Below are positions 41,875 to 52,117 of a DNA stretch of 64,000 nucleotides, one piece after another (position 1 is the first letter of the stretch; the number at the start of each line of letters is the position of its first letter). The DNA comes from Sanderia malayensis. Lineage: Eukaryota > Cnidaria > Scyphozoa > Semaeostomeae > Pelagiidae. The stretch covers positions 1 to 64,000 of the forward strand of contig RQOL01000414.1 of NCBI GenBank assembly GCA_013076295.1, in the 5' to 3' direction. The position numbers and the translations under genes were made by a program. The notes under the pieces were generated by a model. That model made no database searches. It saw only the letters and a list, made by a program, of their open reading frames with translations, and was not told where the DNA came from.

Positions 41875-42820
41875 CTAGCCGGGGGCCCTCACAATCGCTC
41901 GCTTTCCAGAGGGGGGGGGCAAGTGAGAAAAAAATAATGTGGTTGGGCACTTCGTGTGCTGCATGCAGGTGCGCTCATGTTCCTTTTGACCCCACGTGCA
42001 ATGGGTTAGCTCCACACTCGTGCCTCTGCCTACTCCTTTTACAACAGCTTGGCTCGCTCCGCTGGCCTGATAAACTCTTATCATATCTTGTTTATTAAAA
42101 TTTGGGCTTGTTTACATTAGGCCCCTGCATCACAACCATGCCGAAGCCTACTACAAAACCTACAACTATTTGAACTCAGAATACAAAACAGAGCTATCAC
42201 CTGTGTTCTCCATTGTTTCCTTTAATTTTCCGGAGGTCTCTCATACAACTAGCAAATGTTTACAAAGAAAATCGAGGTCTTAAAACACTTTAAGATGCCG
42301 CCAGAAATCTTTTGTTTCCAAAACAAAAACATGCATCCTCTCCAAAAGTACCTGCTGTTCAACCCGAGGGCAAATTTGCATGATAAAGAAAAACGTGTGA
42401 CTGTTCATGTGAAGTCACGATAGAGCCAATCAAATTACAGCAAAAGATGAAACGGATGACATGAACAACAAATACTTTGTTTGAAAATGGAGTTTGTGAC
42501 ACAAATTTGGAAGTTTTGGCAGCGTAAAACCTCATTTTTTCTTGATAGCACAATTAGCAGAATAATTAATGGAATAATTCAAAAATTCTTTAGAAAATCG
42601 AAAAACAAAATCCATTACCATGGTTGAGTTTGGAAACTAAACATTCAGCGTGAATTTCATTGCCATATACCCACATACAAAAAAGCCTTTGTGATCACAT
42701 GGTTCACCATTATTTTGGGGCACTCGACCTATTGTTTCGGGTCAAATCTATTGTTTTTGGCAAGGAAAATGCGTCATCACGTGACTCCGCAGAAATGTAG
42801 TATTAGAAGGGTGGTGACGT
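41875..42820. repeat. Inverted partner of 38110-39230
   Basis: From CTAG at 41875 through the GC-rich block (to about 42010) and a region up to 42820, this is an inverted, diverged copy of the interior of the element at 38045-39574. It includes the stretch CTGCTGTTCAACCCGAGGG (42350) and the promoter-like module at 42677-42815. The terminal GGAGGCTATCACATGAG is not found here, so only the interior is shared. The arms are about 1 kb and enclose the second Harbinger transposase. Confidence 0.75.
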
Positions 42821-44178
42821 ATGCAACGTAAAGGAAATGTTGGCCTGGGTGTTACCTATCCAACTGTAGATAATTGAATGAAAAACTCACACTTATCGGA
42901 ATCGGTCCAATACTTATGAATGGAAAAAGGGCCTTCGGCAAACAGGGCCGCAGATTTAATGACAAATCCCAATTGCTGTTCAAAACTATACCAAAGCACA
43001 ATACTATGCAAGGCCTAGTCTTGGATTGGAAATATATGGAACACTTGCGTGAACCAGTTCAGTTTTAGGGGAACACCAGCTTCCGCAAGCAACCAGAACA
43101 AATACCGCCTTGAAAATAAGGAACATGAACCAAATAGAGGTAAACCCCCCGCGGTTGCCAAAACCCTTGCAACAAATTTTTGGCCACAGGTTCCACACTG
43201 TCACACTTTCATAATTTGAGGAAAGCAAGAAAAAACAGAGCCACTGTACAGAGCTTATGGCTAGTATTAAAGTACACTTGACAACTGTAAAATCTTTATG
43301 TGGCAATGAATGTCAGGCTACTCAACCCACAAATTTGCTAGTGGGACATTGAATGCTGTGAAGAGAGACATGGAGCTGCTGGCATAACTGCACATGCGAG
43401 GACCAATCATTATTTGAGAAATGACATGAGCAATACAATTGAGAGTTAAATCGCATGACAATGGCACATTTGGACATGCTTTTGATTTGTAAAGTAGAAA
43501 CATACATAGGTTTCAAAATGTTACGATAAAACAATGCCAGCCCAGTGGCCATAAAAAGCAGGAGGGTAGAAAAACAGCCCCTCACACGTTGGTTACACTT
43601 AAAATCCTTACAAGAATAGGCAACATGAAAATTTTCACGCAGATATGTTGACTAGATGGACAGAAAAGTAAGCTGAGCAAAGCGCAATGATGCAAGTGCA
43701 ATAAACAATTCATGCCCAACTATAAAGTATCAAGAAACAACCTCACCGGGATAACTTAAAATATGAATCAGAAAGGTAGGTATGGACGACATCAGCCATC
43801 CGGGCGTCATATGGGCATCAGCATTAACACATTTCCCAAAAACTTCTCGTCAGATTCGAGAGAACAAGACATGAAAAATTGTGCTATTGCTAAGAGCTCC
43901 AGTGAGAAATTGTGCTTGCTCCATGCAGTCTAACCAAGAGTGATTGAAGATGCTAAATTCTGTACAGCTATATACCCCTAGGGTTTCTCGAGAAAAGGTG
44001 TTGCAGAAATCTTAATATGGAGTTGGTATTCTTCTATGCCCAGGTGTGAAGAATGTTGATAAACTGTGTACAAGGCTCATATCCGTCTGGTCATAACAAT
44101 AATCAGCTTGGCAACTGTGCATATCAACGCAACTATTTCTTGACCATTAACCCTGCTTAATTTTGTATTAGGGAGCAT
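42821..44178. other. No gene recognised
   Basis: Short open frames on both strands show no domain or motif I can name. No tandem or inverted repeats stand out. Confidence 0.4.
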
Positions 44179-44684
44179 TTAAAGTGCCCCTACACCTTAT
44201 TTTTTATTCCTTATATCGATAAAACTTTCCTTGCTGATTTTAGATCCGAAAATAGTATTTGAATCTGACGTCTAGTTAACGAGTTATAACGCGAGGAAGT
44301 GTCGATGTTTCGTCGTTTTCGCCATTTTTTGTGGTCAACTTTTAGGACTGGGATCTACCTACTATGACATCATAGTTGTTGCCATTGTGCCCCGTTCATT
44401 TTCCCGTACTGAAGCAACAAATCCGGCATCAATTTTCTCTCATACGATGCACTCGATATTTGTTTTTTTGACTTTGATGATTAGAAACAGGTCAGCGCAT
44501 TATGACATTGAAATTTGAAAGGCTTGCGATGAGTTTGCAGCTGTGGGGAGGAATTACAAAATTCCCATGTAGTGGCTGCTCGTTGTGCTCAGTGGAGGCG
44601 GGTGTGGGCCGTGCAATGTTAAAACTGTACGGGAACGGGGATGCCAAGAAGAGCATCAAAACATGATGATAAAACTGGGAAAAT

Positions 44685-45029
44685 ATGCCATATCGATGTG
44701 TTTTGCTAGCCCATGGAAATACACCCGATAAATCAAAATTTGTATGGCTTCACAAAATTCTGCTTTATCAGGATGATCGTCCCAAAACTGTGAGGAGAAG
44801 GAGATGGATAGATTTCATCAATTCGCAACGACGGAAGAAATTCTATGGACGCCTCATCATGAATGAAATAAATCAAACAACAAAGCGCAATAATTACGGT
44901 ACAATAACGAAATTCATGTGTAGTAATAAGGAATTGTGTTGCAGATTTTCTACACTTGCCGTTCCAAATGAAAATCGAATTGTTTCAAGCTTCTTCAAAC
45001 CCCAAAGGTTTCGACTGACACGGATATGA
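44685..45029 (+). pseudogene. THAP-domain remnant in the Kolobok-like element
   Basis: A 114-residue frame. MPYRCVLLAHGNTP, then LHKI, then RRRRWIDFINSQRR match the THAP layout (C, NTP, LHK, RxRWxxF). The second zinc Cys is His and the C-terminal C-x2-H is not evident, so zinc binding is probably lost. The transposase catalytic part is absent. It could be a DNA-binding relic that once recognised the element ends. Confidence 0.55.
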
Positions 45030-45519
45030 TGGCCTAAATTATTGCGTATATTGAATTTCGATATACACTTTTACTTCATCACACACACAAAAAAAAAGAT
45101 AATAATTCAGATCTAGTCAAATGCCCAGAAAGTTTTCTTTCAACATTTCTTTTCTTGCTCACATCTCTTTCATGGCTTTGACTGAAAGAGTTCTTAGCCA
45201 AATGGGATCAAATGCATCAGGTTTCTCCTTCGTCGAAATCACTACCAACGGTCTGCTTTGCTCTACGATACGATCAATCCTATCCCCTCGCCATTGTAGC
45301 ATTCCTCGACGCTGCAATCCCTACTGTCATGAACTACTATCCGACGAAGAATGTTAATGTATGGAAACTTTCTATTCGATTCTGATCACCAAAATTGCAC
45401 AGATACCCACGAATACACATAACGAGACACAACAAAAGCGCAACGCAAACACTATTTATTATACTGAATGTAGGCCTACGCCTGCCGCCACTGAGTACAA
45501 CGAGCAGCCACTACATTGG

Positions 45520-45553
45520 AATTTACCTACTATGATGTCATAGTAGGTAAATT
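45520..45553. repeat. Perfect 16-bp palindrome inside the Kolobok-like element
   Basis: AATTTACCTACTATGA (45520-45535) and its exact complement (45538-45553) are separated by TG. The same ACTATGA-TGTCATAG centre occurs near the left end (44361) and in the truncated copy (about 56640), so it is a family feature here extended into a full hairpin. Confidence 0.85.
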
Positions 45554-46077
45554 ACGGTCCTAAAAGTTGACCACGAAAAAGTGGCACGCGTTGCCTCGTA
45601 TCTCAAAAACTACTTGTCATATCAAAAAAATATCAACGGATTCAGAATCAGCGCATTTGAATCTATAGTTTTAGCCAATAAAAAAATAAGGTGTAGGGGC
45701 ACTTTAAAAAATGCAGCGTTGTTTCTTCGCTTCACTAACTGGAAAGACATTGATAAATCAACTTCACTTGCAAAATTTGAAAAACCTTCCACGTATTCCA
45801 GCTACTCTTTAAGAGAGCTTACTCAGATAAATAATTTTTCCAGGAAAATCCCCAATTTTGGTCACGAACATTTTGTTTATAAAATTACAGCTTACAGTTC
45901 TTCATAAAATTACTTCTCAAGTTTTTCTAGAAAAATACATTAAAAGTATCACACAAAAGTATTTACTAATTATGTTCCAGCCCTGTATGGTGGCCGAGAG
46001 CTGCCGCATTACTTTTATGTAAATTTTGATTGAAAATAATAGTGTAGTAGTAGTGAACGTTCTCATCAGTTAGACTG

Positions 46078-46440
46078 ATATGACGCAACCAATGAAGCCT
46101 TTCCAGGTGGGGCGATGCGCAGCTTTTTCAGTTAATTGTTGTATGTGGGTTGTTGTGAGGGAGAGACCGGTGCTCTTGAGGTCATTTGAGATTTGCTTGA
46201 TCCATATGAGTTTAGGTCTTCCTGTTGGACGTTTTACAGGCCTAAGTGCTTCATGCAGAGCTAGCTTGGCTGGCGCGTTGTCAGGGAGTCGCAGGAGGTG
46301 TCCAAGCCAGCTTAGTCTTCTGTACTTGATGGTTTCACTCCATTTAGTTGTGTTAGTTTTTCTGTATAATTCTTCATTCCGAATCTTTTTGGGCCATCTG
46401 ATTCCCAGTATGTTTCTTAGGAGAGTTCTTTGAAAGGTAT
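46078..46440 (-). pseudogene. LINE C-terminal fragment (RTE/CR1-like tail)
   Basis: The minus strand reads WPKRIRNEELYRKTN, YRRLSWLGHLLRLPDNAP, RPTGRPKLIWIKQISNDLK and HRPTWKGFI before a stop. The order (W-L-G-H-x-L-R-x-P, G-R-P-x-x-x-W, D-L-K) is the conserved end of many LINE reverse transcriptases. About 120 residues remain and the catalytic core is absent. A (GTAAATAATA)-like AT stretch adjoins it. Confidence 0.65.
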
Positions 46441-46639
46441 CTATGTAGTTGTAAATAATAGGAAGTTGTAAATAATGTAAATAATAGGTAGTTGTAATTT
46501 GAAATCAGTTTAATTTCATTTCTAATTTTAATGTGGCTTTTATTTTTAAAATAAAAAAAAATTCAAATGAAATTGAAATTAAATTGAAATGAAACTAAAT
46601 TGAAATATATTGCACGCAGCCAAGAAATGCCAATTCTGT

Positions 46640-48300
46640 ACTGAAGCCTATGGTTTAGCCGAGGTCATATTGCCGAGGAGTGCAAAGAGAAAAGATTAAA
46701 GAAAGTAGATCAAAACGGGAATATGTTTCATGATCATGATGGAATTTTAGATTTTGTTAGAAGGGACTACCATCAATATACATGGAGTGTGAGGACACTG
46801 GACAGGTGGCTTCGTCACTTTAAACTATGTTACGGTTATGGTAACATTTCACTTACAGATGCAAGAGAAGCTATAAACAAGGAATTACAAGGTCCGACCG
46901 CCCTTACAGAGCAATGTCATTGAAAATACACTAGAAATATAACATGAATGTTCCAAGGGACCTAGTTCACAATATCATGTCTGATCTTGATCCTGATAGT
47001 CTAGCCGAAAGAAAGCCAGGAGCAAAGAAGAAGAAAGAAAAGGAGCCATTTTGTCATGCTGTGTCCCAAGTGGAGTTACTCTTTGGATGGACATCATAAA
47101 GTAATGGGCTATAAGAATTCAACATTTCCCCTGGCCATCTATGGCTGTATAGACACAGCCAGAAAGGTTTTGTGGCTTCAGAAATTGAATACCAATCCCA
47201 ATGCACTTTGTATGGGTAAATGGTACCTAAAATCCGTGATGGAAACTAAAATACTCCCCAATTACATACGGATAAACAAAGGCACAGGAACAACTACTAT
47301 GACCACAATGCATGGATATCTGAGAAGCTTGCAGGGAGATTTGGAGAATGCTACTGATTCTGTCATTTCTGGACCCTCGCCATCAAATCACGTATATATG
47401 TCCTAAGTCTTAGACCTAGTACGATAAATTGTTTGCAAAGTTGATAATTTCACACAGTAACTATGGGGTTATGACAACTCTAATTTCAGTGATTTCCTAA
47501 TAATGAACCCTTTCAACCATTTACCATTGTGTTTAATCTGATTTTCTTTGGTTACTTAATTCAGATGGTGGAGGGAACTAGATGATAGGCTTGAAAAATT
47601 CTTTAAAACTGGTTTAATGTGGCTGAAAGAAGAATTGCATTATGACCCCAATGAAAATCTGGACAGGTATAAACAAAGGAATTATTTCTTTAAAAAATAC
47701 CCAAAGGTTGGGGGAAAGGATACACACAATTTTATATGAAACTATGGTCCAGGGGCTGGTAGGCACTTTGCACCATTTTTGCACCATTTTGCTACCAAAA
47801 GTTTCTCGCATTTTTTAGATATATAATGAATGTTTTTAACATGCTTCCAAGGTACAGTAAATAGTTAGATTGTTAGTTAGATAATAGTTAGTTAGTTAGA
47901 CCCCTAAAATTGTTATTCTTAGATCAATCCTTGCCTTCGTTATGATACCCATGTTGCAAAATGAGCTAGATGATTTCAAAGACACTGTTTGGAACAGTCA
48001 TAGGATCCGAGCACAAAAGAAGACACTCATGGCAGATGGGATTCCGAACCATGTATTTGAGTTCTCTGAAAGATATGGCATGGAAAAGAAAGGTAAATTT
48101 GAAGAATTTATTTTGCAAACTTCACATAATGATAATGTTTCTGGAAGATACTTGAGAAAATTGAAATTCTATCAGACCAGACGGAAATGGCGGGGAGTAC
48201 CACTTTGGGTCGGGGAAAATTCAATTACCAGTTTCAGGCTCTCAGAGTGTGATGGTGAACAGGGATTTTCCGCTCTTTTGGGGGTTAAAATGGGGGTTAA
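46640..48300 (+). pseudogene. Degenerate integrase-core (rva_4-like) gene with intron-like breaks
   Basis: Plus-strand pieces in order: ILDFVRRDYHQYTWSVRTLDRWLRHF (46740-46830), SLDGHHKVMGYKNSTFPLAIYGCID (47070-47150), ISGPSPSNH (47370), then WWRELDDRLEKFF (about 47565) and SILAFVMIPMLQNELDDFKDTVWNSHRIRAQK (47925-48020). The set and order match an integrase-like family widespread as repeats in cnidarians and fish. The break between LDR (47668) and SILAF (47924) has a CAG-GTATAA donor and a TCTTAG acceptor, so it may be a real intron. Stops between 46923 and 47056 make it inactive. Confidence 0.6.
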
Positions 48301-48304
48301 TTGA

Positions 48305-50110
48305 GGAATGGTCTTGTCTGTACCTCTGCGGACGAGGACTATTTTACAAAACACGTTTTAGTGTGGTAAATACTGCCTAAACCATAAATAAACTAGAAAT
48401 AGCTGCTGCTACTCAATGCCCACGTTTCAAAAACAGAAATGAGAAGAAAAGCGGGGGAAGGGCAAGTACTGTAAAATATTTCATCCTGTGTTTGACCTAA
48501 GTTGTTCTACCACTGGGTTCTACCTTTGTCCGCCAACCGGTTTTGGAACATTTGTACTTCCATAGGTACAATTACCAGTTGCTTTCAGAAACAATAGTTG
48601 ATCAAAACTACCAGTTTTGGGGAAAGATCCTCAGTGATACATCATGTTGAAAATATTCCGCGAAACTGAAAAAACATAACAGCGGGAACTTGCCATAAAA
48701 AAGGAGCAGTTTTTGGAACAAAGATAGTATTGCTTAACTTTCAAAACAAGCTATTTCTGATTGGTTCTTGGGAAGAATTGATTCACATAAAATACGAAGG
48801 TTGTGGTAGGGTTGGGATAAGTGTTCATACTGTAGCATTGTTTCATTAACCAATCGCAAATGCTGTTCTTGAAAGTTTGCCATTGTCCGTCAAAAATGGT
48901 GCAAATTTTTTTGTGAACTACCAGCTTTGGGACAAAGGAAGGCCATTGTTCCCAATGTGACATGCAGGCCCATGTCAAATCTATTGAAGCACTCTGTCGA
49001 AAAATCATTTGAGGATTTGCAATGTGTTGATGTAGTGTTCTTTGAAGTGCTAATGGAACGAAATTTGACATATCAATTTTTTTATTTTAAATGAAAGCCA
49101 AAGATGTACTGATCAGTTTGATGCAGGCCACCTTGAATCAACGTTGTGACGCCACAGTGATTACCCAAAATATTTTTCCCAATAGAAGTCAATGGCTTTT
49201 TTCGAACGTCGTCTGGTTTTTTTAAATAGCTCCACTCAGGGTGGGAATATTTGAGCTCCGGCTGGACCACCAGAGGGCGAATCGTTTAACCGTCGTTCTG
49301 AAAACAATTTGTGTCATTTTGTTCAAAGTTAAAGACACAATTTAAGTTTGAAAATGGGTACCTCCGAAAAAATGTGACGTCATCCCACGTCACCATTGTT
49401 GCTTTGAGTTACTGTGGAACGACACGTAGCCCTGATTTGGCTTATCCCAGGTCTTATTTTTTGTAATAACTTAATTTAACTTGAAATTACAGACACTGAA
49501 TTGTTTTTAGAAGCTTGGGTTACGAGCTTGTTTACTGCATCTATTGCAGGAATAGCGTTTGATTTCAGCTTCAATCTCATCTTTAAAATCTTTCCCAATA
49601 TCTCTCTTTACTTCAAAGCAAAAATTAGAGCTATGTATAATGAAGAAAATCGTGCTATCATGGTCGGTGGGTGGGAATGATGTCTGTCTCCTGAACTCCT
49701 TAAAAATACCTTGTTCTGTTTGATTGGTTTTGAAATACTAACAGCAACATTATGAAACGATACTTTTTCACAACACTGAGTAATCATACAATTGTCTCCA
49801 TTATGTATCTCTACAACATGTAAATAGTTCTATGATTTATTTGCTCCCAAGATACCCGTCATGTGTGTGCTCGCTCACAGCTCGCCATGTCGAATTTCAA
49901 TAGAAAAACCTGCCTGACGTTGCAGACACAACGTTTGATGACATCACAGTGATGTTCTGTTTTCGCATGAAAAAGGTCAAAATTGCCTACTTTGAAGGTT
50001 AATAGAGAAAAAAGTATACATAATTTGCAAATTTTATTTGGGCCACGTTATTCAGTGCATTGAAATCTATAGATTTTTGAAATAAAAACACCATGTAAAA
50101 ATTTGTTGTA
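48305..50110. other. No gene recognised
   Basis: The only notable edge is a TTAGCACTTTAA phrase near 50113-50124, reminiscent of the Kolobok-like end, but I found no matching left end. Small frames here look random. Confidence 0.4.
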
Positions 50111-50629
50111 TTAGCACTTTAACTTATTGTCTTTGAAAATTTGCTTGTTGGTTTTGAATAAACTTTGCGACTTGCTCTTGTCAGTTTGAATAATAACTCC
50201 AGGCTTTCTTGTAGTCATCTTTTTCTCCTGATAGTATTTTCTGTAGTAAGACAGCCTATCTATTTTACCTGATGACCTATCCTTTTTGCCAACATCCTGT
50301 TTGTCTACATTTTCAGATGATAACTTTTGGATTTTAATATTACAATGTAGTGACGGTTCTGTATCTTCAGAAAATTCATTCATTTTCCTCTTAAGGGAAC
50401 AAGCATTTTTGTCAGACAAAAGTGACCATGTGAGTTTTGAGCCATGTTTTTCATTTCTGTCAATCTGAGCTGCATTATCTTGAAATGTCCTTATCGTAGA
50501 ATCTTGAGCTTGCTGATACCTATTGTGCACATAAATTGCAAAAAACCAGCCATGCGGGAGATTATGAAAGAGAGCTGTTGTGGTTTGAAAAATTATTATT
50601 GTGACACAAAGATCATCAATAAAGTTCAA
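50111..50629 (-). CDS. Hypothetical protein, unknown
   Basis: 172 residues starting MNFIDDLCVTIIIF. A short hydrophobic start is followed by a hydrophilic, Lys/Ser-rich body. RLSYYRKYYQEKKMTTRK resembles the YRKYYQEK repeats seen in some transposon-borne hypothetical proteins. No catalytic motif. It could be a chance frame. Confidence 0.25.
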   Translation of the reverse strand: MNFIDDLCVTIIIFQTTTALFHNLPHGWFFAIYVHNRYQQAQDSTIRTFQDNAAQIDRNEKHGSKLTWSLLSDKNACSLKRKMNEFSEDTEPSLHCNIKIQKLSSENVDKQDVGKKDRSSGKIDRLSYYRKYYQEKKMTTRKPGVIIQTDKSKSQSLFKTNKQIFKDNKLKC

Positions 50630-52110
50630 ACAAAGACTACTCTTTTTGGCACATGTTAAATGGCCACAAAAACACCTAAGTAACCCCTCTTAGTTCAAAT
50701 CGAAAATGATGAATAACTATATGGTCAAAGAATTTTAATACGTTCATGGCATCAGAAGCAAAATGTGTGAAAGTAGTCATAGCAATTTCCCTTCAGACAA
50801 CTTGGACATTGCAGGCTTTGTCAGTTTGAATTGTTATAACAAAGATACCTCGGCCAATCATGCAAATCAAATCCAGATGACAAAACATGTGAAAGGCTGA
50901 TGTAATTTACAACAATTTCAATTGTTCTACCAAATGTAAAGCTTGTACATGACTGACAAGTTGCTTCAAATATATATGTAGACAGAAACAGTAATTTCTC
51001 TGCAGCATTTAAAATTCCAAATGTTATCTGCTGGAACATTTCAGAAAATTGGATTTTTCACTTGATATTCGCAATTCTCACTTTTCATTGGCTGATGTAA
51101 CAATCCTCGAATCTTTGAAAATCTTCAACAATATAACAATGCACCTTATTGTTTTACGTCACAATAGGCAGCGGTGTAAAATTCTGCTGACTCATCTTCA
51201 AGTTCAACGTTGAATCAAGCTCTAACCATCCTGTGCGGCAGACTACAAACCCCCACGAAAGCGCTATTGCGCTTCCGGGTGGGCAAATAGACAATGTGCT
51301 TCTCTTGGCCAAATTATATTCATCATTGAGAAAAGGGGCATAATTGGTCGTGTGACAGTCAGTGACCCATGCCCTTATATGGAAACGAGATCAAAAGGGG
51401 ACCTAAAATCTGTTTTTAAAATGTGAAATCCATAAGACATGAAAAGCACTGTCAAAAAACAGTAAAAGCTCCACTAAGCCCCTGGGGGGCTTATTTAATT
51501 TTCGAGGTAATAGAAGGGGGCTTATCAGAGCGGTTGATTCTTAAACAGGACTGGAGAAAAAAGTTTTCATTCTCAAGCATGTATAGTTAGAAATTCGCAA
51601 TATTATGACGAAAGTCTGCAGTTTTTGTCGTATGAAGTGGGGGGGGCCTTTAAAGAGAAGGGGGTTAAGCTTTTTACTGTAAACTATGGAGACGTGGATG
51701 TCCTCAGATTTCTTCCTGAGCAGTGCTGACGTCAGATGCACTGTTCTCATCTCAGAATAGCATGAATGGTGTCAGCAGGCTTATTACTGTTGCAATTACT
51801 TTGTTTAGTTGACGTAAGGAGCCCTTCATGAGCTGAGTTTATTGACATGGTTGACATTCGATATACATTTTGGATATACTAGTCTATGCAAAGTTGAAAG
51901 TCAAGAGCAAGCAAAGCAAGGTGGTTCCAGTTTATACATTTTCATTTCTACATGCGAAGATTGCATGAGACAACAAGGATCTTAAGGTGTTGAATATTTA
52001 AATTGTTATTACCTGAGTCTTCTTTATTTCTATAGAGGCATACGGGTAATGAAAATGACATGTGCTTATACGCTTTCTTTGAGAAAGACTGAAATGACTA
52101 CTAAACTTTC
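50630..52110. other. No gene; contains a possible small MITE
   Basis: Between about 51459 and 51685, ACAGTAAAAGCTCCACTAAG and, inverted, ACTGTAAAAAGCTTAAC form imperfect ends around repeated GGGGGCTTAT tracts, suggesting a MITE of about 225 bp. A CGAAAGCGC-TATT-GCGCTTCCG hairpin lies near 51256-51280. No gene is seen. Confidence 0.4.
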
Positions 52111-52117
52111 TTAACTT

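Larger units (their letters stand above)
44183..45703 (+). mobile_element. Kolobok-like non-autonomous element (TTAA target)
   Basis: Ends read AGTGCCCCTACACCTTATTT on both strands, flanked by TTAA (44179-44182 and 45704-45707). Length is 1521 bp. It carries a degenerate THAP-domain frame, and TTAA targets with THAP proteins are typical of Kolobok. The inner part repeats a GGACTGGG..ACTATGACATCATAG phrase near each end. A second, truncated copy of the left end lies inverted at 56405-56828. Confidence 0.8.

Noticed and set aside
46080..46433. Plus-strand 117-residue frame
   Set aside because: The minus strand of the same stretch reads as a typical LINE C-terminus, so the plus frame is a shadow.
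49320..50124. Possible second TTAA element (TTAAAGACAC on the left, TTAGCACTTTAA on the right)
   Set aside because: The two ends do not match as inverted repeats beyond a few bases.
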